From the NCBI RefSeq assembly GCF_022539665.2, contig NC_081337.1:6858679-6922678 (forward strand): a stretch of DNA of 64,000 nucleotides, read 5' to 3'. The position numbers and the translations under genes were made by a program. Below are positions 11,792-23,729 of this stretch, in pieces. The notes under the pieces are model-generated. The model made no database searches, was not told where the DNA came from, and worked only from the letters and a program-made list of their open reading frames with translations. Position 1 is the stretch's first letter. Each line of letters starts with the position of its first letter. The DNA comes from Daphnia carinata (lineage: Eukaryota > Arthropoda > Branchiopoda > Diplostraca > Daphniidae).

Positions 11792-14167
11792 CTATTTTGT
11801 TTTCGTTACGTAGTAGAATTCACATTCGGGAACCAATTCTGGTTGGGCGCACGTGTACAAGCTTTCGCTGAAAACTAAAAAAGGTGTTCACGAATTAATG
11901 ATTGTCAAGTGTTTCTTATAGGTTAATTTTAGATAATAAAAGTGTCAAGATCTGAAATTTAAAATGTAAAAATGCTTACCTGTTCCGAGGGCACAAGGTC
12001 GAACAAAATCTTGCCATCCAGTTTCTTCATAATAAACGCATTGATGAAAGACGCCGCAATCATCCGGATCAGCATTATAGCCTTGTCTTTTGCAATAGTA
12101 GCTTGGAGGGTGCGTTGATACTGTTGATGGGGTTGTTGTGGGAGTCTTAGCAGTCGTCGTTGTTGTGCTGGTAGTTGTTGTAGATGTGGTTGTGATGGGT
12201 GTAGTTGTCGTAGATTTAGTTGTCGTAGATGTAGTTGTAGTTGGCGTAGTTGTAGTTGTGGTAGCTGTAGTTGTAGTCGTGGTAGGTGTAGTTGTGGTAG
12301 GTGTAGTCGTTGTGGTAGGTGTAGTCGTTGTGGTCGGTGTAGTCGTTGTGGTAGGTGTAGTTGTAGTTGTAGTTGTGGTGGTACTTGTGGTTGTGCCAGA
12401 GCATGAAACCGGCATAAGATTATCGGGTCCATTCATTCCTTCGATAATTGCCTTGGTTAAAATGAATGGTGTTCCATGACAAAGACCGCGGAAGTCGTCC
12501 GTGTCCATCTCCCAAATAAGTGCACCGCCAAGACCCATGGCAGCGACCATTTGACCCTTTATAGGAAAATGTAAAACCATAAATATACAGTACGTGTTAC
12601 GATAATTCATGTAATATAGACTAGGCTTAAACCTTTGTCTTCAGTGACTGCTTATCGTCGTATCCTATCCAGAGGCTTCCTCTGTATGCATAGGGGGTCT
12701 GGTAACAAAGATCGCGTACAACTACCCATCCAGATTCGGATGCAAACTTCTCGCAAATCTTAAGCGGAATCGCGGAAACATTTAAGTTACGCAATGCAGT
12801 GATATAAATCGCAATTGAAATATCTTTAACTTACCTCGTTATATCCCCAAGTGCCATTTTGTCTTGTATACGGGCCCTCGGGAATGGGGAGAGCGGCTGG
12901 AGCGTAGAAACCATTCACGGCGGCATTATTCAAGACGAATCCGCGACCATAAAGCGGCATACCCATGATGATTTTCGATCGAGGTACACCATTCGAGATC
13001 CAGTAGTTGATAGTCCAATCCTGATACAGAATTAAATTTGAGATTAGTTGATAGGAAAGTGTTGTCCCACTAAAACATACCGCGTTCAAAAGAGTGTCAT
13101 TGCCTTTGTCAAACGTAGGATTAGAGAAGAGTGGTGAATTTAAACCAGTGTAAGGTTCCCACGCTCCATGGTAATCATATGTCATGACGTGGACTTGATC
13201 CAATAGGCTGAAATTCGAGAGGAGCATTCACTTTATGTCTGCATGCAGATAACGTATGATTGATAATACTTTGCAACTGCTGGAATGTCGTATGCAGAAT
13301 CGATTGTTGATTTTCCTGGAGACACAGCAGCTGTTAATATCCAGCCATATGGAGCAAAAGCCGTTTTCAGTTCTTGAATCATGCTAACAAAGTTTTGCTG
13401 TTTGTTTCAAATTTTGGGTATTTAATTGCGTGCTAAACTCAGTACAGCTTCAATGCTTTACCTTATCGGATGGGACGCCCCCTCGGTTAGCTGGATATTC
13501 CCAATCGAAGTCTAAGCCGTCAAAGTTGTACTTTCGAATAAAGTTTACCACCGAGTTGACAAAAATGGATCTTTTGGCAGGATCAGATACCATCTAAACA
13601 TTCGAAATTCTGCATTTAGTAGAGTAGCGAAGCAAATGTGTTTCCCATTTACCTTTGAGTATTTTTCAGAGCCTTCATTCCATCCACTGATATAACAAAA
13701 TCAACAAGCCTGATTTAGATCCAAACTACACTTTAAGTATTTGAATGTCAAACATACCCGACTGCAACTAGTGCTTTCATCGATGGATTTTTGCTTTTCA
13801 AACCGGTGAATCTCTTCAATGCTCCTCTTCCACCTCCCTCACTAGGATCAAAATCATTCCAAGGATCGAGGCACGTGATGGTGTTATCGGCACCGAGTCC
13901 AGTGAACCCGTAAATAATGTGCGTGCAGAGATTGGTGTCAATGTTCTCAACATCAAACATTCCGTTTCCTGGTCGATATACTGCCCATGTGCCATAGTAG
14001 CACACCATCTTCTTCTGGGAATCTGATTTTCCAAAAGAAAACATGATTAGAGATCAACGTTTGAAATAGAAAATTAATCAACAATTATAGTTAAGAGGAA
14101 AAACTACCGACTTACATGCAGCAACGAAGACACTGCCAAGAACTAAACCAAAAATGAGTAACTTCAT
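11792..14167 (-). CDS. Chitinase D: secreted GH18 chitinase with long poly-Thr linker and CBM14 domain
   Basis: Ten exons (14167-14116, 14022-13758, 13686-13653, 13593-13462, 13397-13270, 13207-13081, 13020-12835, 12758-12633, 12556-11980, 11874-11792) give 569 residues. The signal peptide is short ([17 protein letters not shown]). GH18 motifs are intact: [24 protein letters not shown] with catalytic Glu149, [10 protein letters not shown] and [13 protein letters not shown]. The linker (about residues 395-500) is nearly pure threonine, read from ACC/ACA codon repeats, and is probably heavily O-glycosylated. CBM14 cysteines are at 505, 517, 523, 538, 551 and 560; the last two come from the final exon, whose acceptor is the AG at 11876/11875. 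That choice restores the VFSESLYTC block matching B and C. D has the fewest introns of the complete copies: none in the linker, at GPY or before AYDIP. Confidence 0.93.
12130..12400. repeat. Trinucleotide-rich repeat encoding the Thr linker of chitinase D
   Basis: The minus strand carries long runs of ACC/ACA/ACT codons interrupted by CCT, so the plus strand appears as GTN repeats. It is translated in the chitinase D frame. Such a tract is prone to length change between alleles. The antisense poly-Val and the shifted His/Tyr-rich frames are shadows. Confidence 0.85.
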
Positions 14168-14229
14168 TTTTGTTCAACTCGATTGAACACTCTGAGAGAT
14201 TTTTTTGCGTGTAAAATTTCGGTTTTTCT

Positions 14230-14285
14230 AACTGAACTGGCTGTTAATGAGCTTGTGGTACTAAAAATGTTCTCGGCTTTTTATA
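14230..14285 (-). promoter_or_regulatory. Core promoter region of chitinase D
   Basis: TATAAAA at 14285-14279 sits inside a GTGCATATAAAAA block that is also found at the gene B promoter. A TCAGTT initiator lies at 14235-14230, but its A (14233) is 52 bases from the TATA box rather than the usual 30. The actual start may be nearer 14255, where no initiator is evident. Confidence 0.45.
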
Positions 14286-14289
14286 TGCA

Positions 14290-15680
14290 CCCTAACCATT
14301 GAGAAGGGCATGTAGTAGTTCAATAAATAGCGATTTGCCTTATCACCGTTTTAAAGTATTTCTCATGCCAGGTCCAATTATTGCGAAATTATTTTTGTTA
14401 TTCAAATGGTAGCTAATGAACTATATGATACAAATATAAAATTGTTGGGAACCTTACCCTTATCGCTTTAATAAATTGACGTACAAAACGGACACGAACG
14501 GACCTGTGGTAACTTTTATGCGAGTTACTATCGTGTGTTACTGGTGGAAGTTGCGTAATTTCGGGGCTTTTTTTCGTCTAACTTAATAGGTGATTAAATA
14601 AACTCCGTTTAACGTCTCTAATTTACAGGTAGGTGCCAACTATCGCACTTAGCTTTTCGGAAGCACGCGAAAAGAACTATCCTGCTTCCGAAAGAACCCC
14701 ATCCACCTATCGGTCAATAAAAGGCTCGTGATAAATCTGGTTTCGGTAATAAAAGCACAGTTCTAAAATTACGACATTTTGGGTAGTGTTACGAGTTTTA
14801 TAGAATTTGAGCCTCGTTTAAATTCTTGAGAAGCGCCCTCCGCAAGTATCGTTAAGTTTTATGAGATGGCAAACAAACACCATAGAGAACTTCGCACTTT
14901 TCTCAGCCAGCTTACCTTTCACCGCCTTAAATCCAGCGTGCGGGAAAGTGCGTTTGTTGTGCAAGGAAAGATTGCATATACGTCAAATAGATGATGTATT
15001 CATTATTTCGAAAAATGAGATCTGATAATAAACGCTTTGTTCGCATGCCGAGAAGGATAGAGGATCAGGTGGTTTCAGCTACTGGGAATTCAGCACATTT
15101 TCATCGAATCCCGAATTTAACAAGCAGAGAGAGGTAAACTTCCATAAATAACCGAATGACAGTAAAATTCCGCAACGGTGACTTTTGTCGTGATTCGCAG
15201 TTGCGACAAATCAAAAGCCACATTTCCATTGACTGATGAGAGAAAGTCATAAAGAAAGCAAGTTCTTATATCGATCTCGTCTCCCCGCAATAACCTGATG
15301 CTTTTCTTTCTATAATTCCCCCGGTTTTGTCGCGAAATGTAATAAAAAATGATGCTGAATGAGTGGAAGAATCCAGGTCTTGGTGCTACTGCCATTTACC
15401 TTTGAATTTCCTTACATTTCTGAACGCCGAAGGTTGAGCACGGTGACACTTGATGACTGCCGTTTACAGTGTGACCATAATATGATGACGTCATACTCGT
15501 TTAAATCCTGGTGTTGAAGCTTGTTATTTGAAACTAGTACTTGTTTTGGATTTTATTTTGTAGCTTATCTAAGCCAAGCGTTCCACTCCGGCGCGTTCAC
15601 ATTTTCACGGACAGCAGCACTAAAGCCATCTAGCGGTTCCTTAGAATGCTAAAACTAAGCCATCTTTCGGAACTGGGAAA
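14290..15680. other. Divergent intergenic region between chitinase D and the proteasome gene
   Basis: About 1.4 kb shared upstream region of two divergently transcribed genes. No coding exon is recognised; a 92-codon minus frame near 15.1-15.4 kb has no family motif. Promoters of both genes lie at its ends. Confidence 0.4.
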
Positions 15681-15684
15681 AGAG

Positions 15685-15690
15685 TATAAG
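15685..15690 (+). promoter_or_regulatory. Possible TATA box of the Rpt5 gene
   Basis: TATAAG 61 bases before the ATG at 15746. About 30 bases downstream, near 15715, is TTAGC with no strong initiator, so this is tentative. Confidence 0.3.
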
Positions 15691-15745
15691 ACAGTCGACG
15701 AATCTAGTTGTGTTAGCGATTGGGTTGTTAAACTTTCAAGTCATC

Positions 15746-17550
<1,805 letters not shown>

Positions 17551-17551
<1 letters not shown>

Positions 17552-17556
17552 ATAAA
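17551..17556 (+). terminator. Poly(A) signal overlapping the Rpt5 stop codon
   Basis: The stop codon and an AATAAA hexamer share one base (TGAATAAA). If used, the 3' untranslated region would be only about 15-30 bases. No other canonical hexamer was noticed close downstream. Confidence 0.4.
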
Positions 17557-17559
17557 TCG

Positions 17560-20500
17560 TCCCCCTTTTGTCACCAGAAGCGTATTTTTCAGAAAAGACT
17601 AAGAGAGCATTTAACCATCACAAGCGTTCAAACCAAAGCATTGAAAGAAAAGAAAACGTGCCAGACATTCGTAAAGAAATTCACGCCAGAAAAACTATTA
17701 TGTTTTTGTATTTATATTGCTGTCCCACCAGGGATTCGCTTTCAGGTTTGCATGTGATGTTTAACTAGCTTGTATTGTAGTCGAGCTACGTCAGTTGTTT
17801 CTTTAAGAGGGGTCATATTTATACAGCGAGTTCAGAATCGACTTGGTAGGTGGTCCACCCTTGACATTCGAGAAATGGAATGGAATACCAATCCATTGGC
17901 CGGCTAATCGATGTAGCAGCCACCTCTCCTATTCCTTCTCTTCCTACGCCTCTAGGCTCTTCCGTCTTTTCTAGTACTACGGATTTCTTGCTATTGTCGA
18001 GCATAACGGGCTATTGATGTTGAGGAGGGGCGATTAAAGAAACATGACGTGATCTTTCAGAAGGGAAGGGCTGCATAGGAAAGATGAATAAAGTTGGGGT
18101 TCATCTGACAATTAGTATTCAAATATTCTCAAGTTCTTTTCAGGAACTCGGAAACATTCTCAGACGCTGCCATAGGAGAGGCTCCAGACTCCCAATTATT
18201 GGGAAACAGACTCACCGGGGATAGACTGAAAGAAAATAGCGATCAAAATAGTATTCGTTCGTGAACTTGATGATGCAAAAGGGATACGTAGTGTTCGCAT
18301 CGCCCTCGATAGCTATAGGACGAGTCATCTCTAAAATAACGACAAAGTTGGCACAAGCGATTGAAAATTGGCCTCGGCGTTCTCTGTTTTAACACGTGTG
18401 ATGTCCTACCCCTTGAGTTTCGCCTATGTTAACGAATACCGCGAACACAAAAAACTTTAAAAAGAAAAGCGGCGACGAAAAGAAATAAATATATCAAGTG
18501 AAGAAAACCCAAATATCATCTATAAACAGAGAAAAAAAAAATAAAAATAGGAGACAAGAAGTCAGTCCAATGTCGCGGCGAGTACCAGACGATGGGACTC
18601 GGTCGTTTGGTCACGGGGCACTATATGGCAGGTTATGTTTGCTTGCTGATGTTGACTCTAGTCGCCTTATCAAGTCGCCAGGCTCTCAAGTTACCCTACA
18701 CACACACCTGCAAGTTGATATACGACGCTGTTCATATAGGACGGAGAAAAAAAAAGCTGTACGTCTGGTCAGAGGCGACGTTTCTCTTTTTTTCTGTGTT
18801 TCACAACACGAACCTTCTGGTGCTGATTATTCCTCTTCTTCTTTTTTCCTTATGCATTAGCTAACTGATGCCCTTTTGTTTCGATGGAAAACAAACAACA
18901 ATACTGAGCTTGTGTAAACCTATCCGTCGTATTAAATGAACAAGAGGGAAAAACAACGAAGAAAACCTTACGTTTGCATATTTATTTTTTTCTTCTTCTT
19001 TTGGCTCCGTGTTCCTGCTGCAAACGTGGTAGCCAAGCGACAATGAAAAGCTGCAAATTCTGCCAGTCTCAGCAGATAGCACATGACTTTGGCCACCCAA
19101 ACTGTTTTTACTATGGCGACTATGATTCGCTCGGAGAAAGAACAAAAAACGTCAGAGCAGAACGAGTGAAATAAATCGCAAAAACGAAGGCAAAAAAGAA
19201 ATGACGATGACGTTTTTGCAGCGTCTGCTGTTTTTTTTTTTCCTCTTCTACACATAATGTGTTTGGCTCACGAGAAAAAGAAAACAATAACGAAGAAGGA
19301 AAATCGTGTCCGTGCCGTATGCAATTTATTTTAAAGGCCGTCCTATTGGAGACAAGGAACTGCGCGTTTCGCGATAGGAAGAAAGAAACTTGACCAAGCT
19401 CCGGCGTTCAGTGTGTTCACGGTATAGACTACAAAAGATTTGAATTCAAAAATGGTTATAGCGGCGCCTTCAAGTTTACGTACATTTCTACATATACAGA
19501 GGGGTATAGATTCGTTCGAACGTCGCATGGGGTTGCCACCATTTGCATATGCGCCTTATGAGGAGGGCCGGACCGACGGGCACCAACCGTCGATGGAGTC
19601 GATCCATCTTCTTGTTCTGCGTCGCTCATTCATCTACCTTGTTTTTCTTCTTTAATCCACGGAACCTTTTCTTTTTTTGGGAAGATACATAAAAAAGATG
19701 TGTGTCGCAAAAGACAACGTATAGATGAGTTGGGTCGGCTGGCCGTGTTCATTGGCCAAATTACGTATCCGGGCTCCGGTCAAATTCGAGAGTCGGAAGA
19801 AACTATAACACACAAACAAAAAAAAAAACCTTCAATATTATTATTCGCAAGAAAGAGACTCTCTGTCAGAAGAACTCGTTTTCGTGTCTCACAGCAACAC
19901 CCACAAAACGACTTATATCTTTCCGCTACTCAATCTCTATGAAAAATGAAGTAAGAAAGATATGAGAAAAAGGAAAAGGAAAAAGAGAAAACAGAAATTA
20001 TGCTAAGGCCTTTTATAGGATAGTTCGTTTACGAGCTTCCTAATTTCCCCGAGTCAACTGTCTGATTGGAACAAGATCATTTGCAACCGATCAAAACTTT
20101 CCCCATCTTATCTAGATTGGCTGTCTCGGCTCGAGCGCTATATATGGCGAGATGAATTGCGTATGGAGGGGGAAAACGAACGACGTGCACGATAACTGTT
20201 TAACGAGTTAAGCCATGGTAAATGTACTGTAGAGAACTTCGAGATAGAGCCGCATTTCCTTCTCCCTATACGCAGTCTCACGAAAAAGGAAAAAAAACCA
20301 ACAAAAACAAGCATGTCCCATAAACGGTATATTCTTAGATGGCCCAGGACGTGCAGCAAAGTATGAAAAATAAATAAGAAAATAGTTACGATTTCGTCCT
20401 ACGTGTATACTATCTTTATCCTATCCGCCGGGATTTATTTACGGCGGAAATGGACATTTTGAACGGCAAAATGTCCTTGGATGCCACAGAGTCAACGGAG

Positions 20501-23040
20501 TCGTTGGCTGGAATAATAAGCAAAGGGCAAAGGAGAAGAAGAAGAAGAAGAAAAGGAGAAATCCTGAAAATGTAAAATAGTAAACTGCGTAGCGGCTGAT
20601 GTGTATCGCATAACAGTAACCAAATAAAGAATACGACAAAACTCGAAATAGGCGACTCGTTTGCGTCGTTGGAGTCGGCGGATAACATTTACATATGTAA
20701 ATAATTGGCGCACTCCTCCTTTTGATCAACGAGACCAAGATACACAACTGATATTTTGACGACTCGTCTGTTCGTTTCTTTATTTGCCTTGTCATCTCGA
20801 TGACGATGTGCTCCGTAACAGACAGTTTCCAGCTCCTATTGTTGGACGATGCAGCAGCAGCCAAACTTTTATAGTTCGAGGCAGACGCGCTTCATCAGAC
20901 TGATGGACGTTTCTCGGCAGAAGGACAACCTCTTTAAATAAAAAAAAACGAAAATGACAGCCACTCAATTTATAATGAAATACAGGTCTGACCGGGTATG
21001 CTGTCGTAGAGATTTTTCTAATTTGTTTGCTTTTGTATTTCTGTTTTTTTTTGCATTTCAAAATGAGTTCTACTATCTGTGAGGGAAGAAGCCACACTAC
21101 GAATTAGAAAGTCTAATTTACGACAGTCTTTTCTCGTACGAGTGTGCATACAAGAAAACACGTAGGCAATCGCGCTAGCAAACATATCAATCGCGTTTGA
21201 TCGATTCCCTTATTCAATCAACTTCGTTATGCTATTTATTATAAGAGAAGATAGACATTAGTTGTGTACACGCAGTCCTTATACAAACTGGTTTTACTCT
21301 GATTGTTTTTTGTTTTGAACGTTGACGACCTCCAACTGGATCGTATATAAGAGATGCTTCAATTGACATGGCGGTCGGACGTGTTTTTGGCCGATCTCTT
21401 TACAATTGCTGAATTACAAACGAGCGTTTCTAATCGATGGGCAACTCGTCAAGAAAAGGTAATCGTGGAAACAAGGATTGGCCAAACTAATCTTGGAGCA
21501 TGTTCTTATAAAACGCGATTACCTTCCTCCGTTTGATTGCGTTGCTGTCGTTTCAAGTCGACATTTTCTTGCTAAGCAAACATGGACAGACACACTTTGT
21601 TGTTGAAAATAGCCGATCAGTTATTTAAATTCTAAGTAATTGCGCTAAAAAGCATCAACATTGTAGGACAAGTCGGGCTTATTTCGCGTTTTGTTGAGAT
21701 TTAAATTACAACAAAATACGTACGATTTCCATTCAAAATTAAACGAGTATCATGAACATCGAATTCGTTCTCACATGAAACTTATAGCACTATTCGAATT
21801 CAATTTGTTTTCATTCTTTCCTTGACTTTCGTTGTCGCAGTCGACCATGTGATGTATATTCATATCATTATTACTATTATACTCAATACATGGGCGGCAC
21901 GTACGTTTGTTGTATAGCTTTGTGAGTTCTTTTTTGTTTGTTATCGGCGTGGACTATCGGGAAACATAAACGGGACCAGCCGGCGGCACCACACTCCCCG
22001 CACATAGGGGAATAAAGAAAAAAGACGATCCGATAAGAGTCATGTCAGTTGGAGAAGATAGACGCGGTGTTCTGTCCTCTGTTCTCCTTTTCTTTCCTTC
22101 TTTCTTCCAATGCGTCTCTCTCTTACTTTTCGTTCTCGGTGTAACTGTGTAACAGACAAAATCGAAAACCAACCACTTCTCTGTGTGACCCTCCATTTTT
22201 TTTTTTTAAACGGAAAAATCTTTTTTCCGCCCCTTCTTTAGCCCTCTCCTCCCGAGAATACTAAGCAGGTGTGTCGGATGCGCGTTTCCTACCTCACAGA
22301 CGTGACACTGAACCGTTCTGTAATTTGTAAACATATTTACTCATATAAAGCGGAGTGAGGGGGGAGGGGTGAACAATGTATACTTTTTAAAAGACGTGGG
22401 TTGATGGACGAACACGGCAATTTATTCCCGAATAAAAACATTTAATTTTCTTTCTCTGCCATCTCTCAGGTACGCTCCGTTTTCTGACGTTGATGGACAA
22501 CCCTTTACCAGCAGCGCTCGTCATTTAACATCCAAACGTAAAGTAATGTCAAATGTTATTAAACATCTTTGAAATTAATCATTTTTTTTTCTTATCGTTT
22601 TAACTCTGTAAACAGTTTTACATCCACCTTAGATTGAAATTTTTTTCTCGAATTTTGTAAAACCTCATATTGTTTGTCCTTTCTGTATTACAATACCACC
22701 AGGTGGCATGAAGATGCGGTAGATGTGAAATGGCTCATTCCTTCCGTCTTGAAGGAAAAACGAAACGGCTGGAAAGTTTTCCTTCTTTTTTTTTTTTTTA
22801 CTGTAGAGGACAAAAGAAAAGTTGGGATGGAAAGGCAAAGGAAGAAGAGATGGGAGAAAGGGGAGTAGAGGAGGGCAAAAAACAGCAGAGAATTAAATGG
22901 TTCGAAATAGTTAGCTCGGTCTAACTGCCAAGGTACTCAATTTGTTGCTGAACCGCGCTATAATTACTTCTTAGCCGCTGGGCGTCCGTTCTGTTTTGGC
23001 TGTGCCCATCGAAGCCTCAACCAGTAGATTAGGTGTAGTA
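17560..23040. other. Non-coding region downstream of Rpt5, first part
   Basis: No recognisable gene. The first 0.8 kb still resembles the left side of the window; from about 18.4 kb purine-rich and pyrimidine-rich runs and A/T homopolymers become frequent. A plus-strand open frame at 18592-18864 starts with a hydrophobic stretch but has no recognised family. A TATATAAG element lies at 21345. Nothing else could be named. Confidence 0.4.
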
Positions 23041-23053
23041 CAGGCTCCCTCTT

Positions 23054-23080
23054 TGTGTGTGTGTGTGTGTGTGTGTGTGT
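23054..23080. repeat. (GT)n microsatellite
   Basis: Uninterrupted TG dinucleotides over 27 bases. Confidence 0.95.
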
Positions 23081-23681
23081 AGGTATATCTTTTATTTTTC
23101 TACCTGATGCAGAGTTTGTATCGTCCTTTCTTTTCTTTGGAAACTCGAAGGTAGAAGGGACACAAAAAAAAAGGAGGGAGTGAAACTGAAATAAAAATTG
23201 GAAAGGTGGGCGGGTCGATAACTCGAGGCTCATCCGCAAAAAAAAAAAAAAAAACGTCCCCCCTTTTTTTTTATTGTTACTTTTTCGCCAAAATTGCTGG
23301 TCCAGCTTGTTCAGTTCCTCCGCTTTCTATAGACATTTTCTCTTTATTTTTTCTATCCTCCTCCCCCCAATCTTCTTTCGTACGCTATTTTTATAGCCGT
23401 TTTTCTTCCGCGGACAAACTCCTCCCAAATCCGTACGGTCTACTCGCGCATATATCCAACGAATAAAAACTGCACATTACCAAATGTTTCGCCTTCACTT
23501 CTCCTCCCATTCGAAGAAAAAAAAAATATACATACAGTATATATTTTGTTTTTGTTGTTTCTTTTTCAAAACTCGCTGTGCGACTTTGTACTGAAAAAAG
23601 AAACTGATCGTGAGATCCCCCCGATGGTCAGCCAGGCGAGTTCTCGGTTCACGGTAAGTTGCACATTAGGAATTGGGAAAT

Positions 23682-23729
23682 CTTTTTTTTTTTTTTTTTT
23701 TTCAGAATTAGGAAAAAAAAAAAAAAAAA
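23682..23729. repeat. T-tract/A-tract inverted repeat
   Basis: A run of about 21 T (23682-23702) is followed after 10 bases by 17 A (23713-23729), so 17 A-T pairs could form a hairpin. Confidence 0.8.

Noticed and set aside
12138-12479. Poly-Val plus-strand frame of 113 codons, and shifted Leu/Gln and His/Tyr-rich minus frames
   Set aside because: They are the antisense and out-of-frame readings of the Thr-codon repeat in chitinase D.
22899-22908. B-box-like GGTTCGAAAT suggesting a tRNA
   Set aside because: No A box at the correct distance upstream and no pairing acceptor arms; the only A-box-like sequence lies on the wrong side.
23654-23705. Intron-like segment with GTAAGT donor and a T-run ending in CAG
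   Set aside because: The preceding frame is only about ten codons from its ATG and meets a stop directly after the putative acceptor, so it is not supported as a gene.
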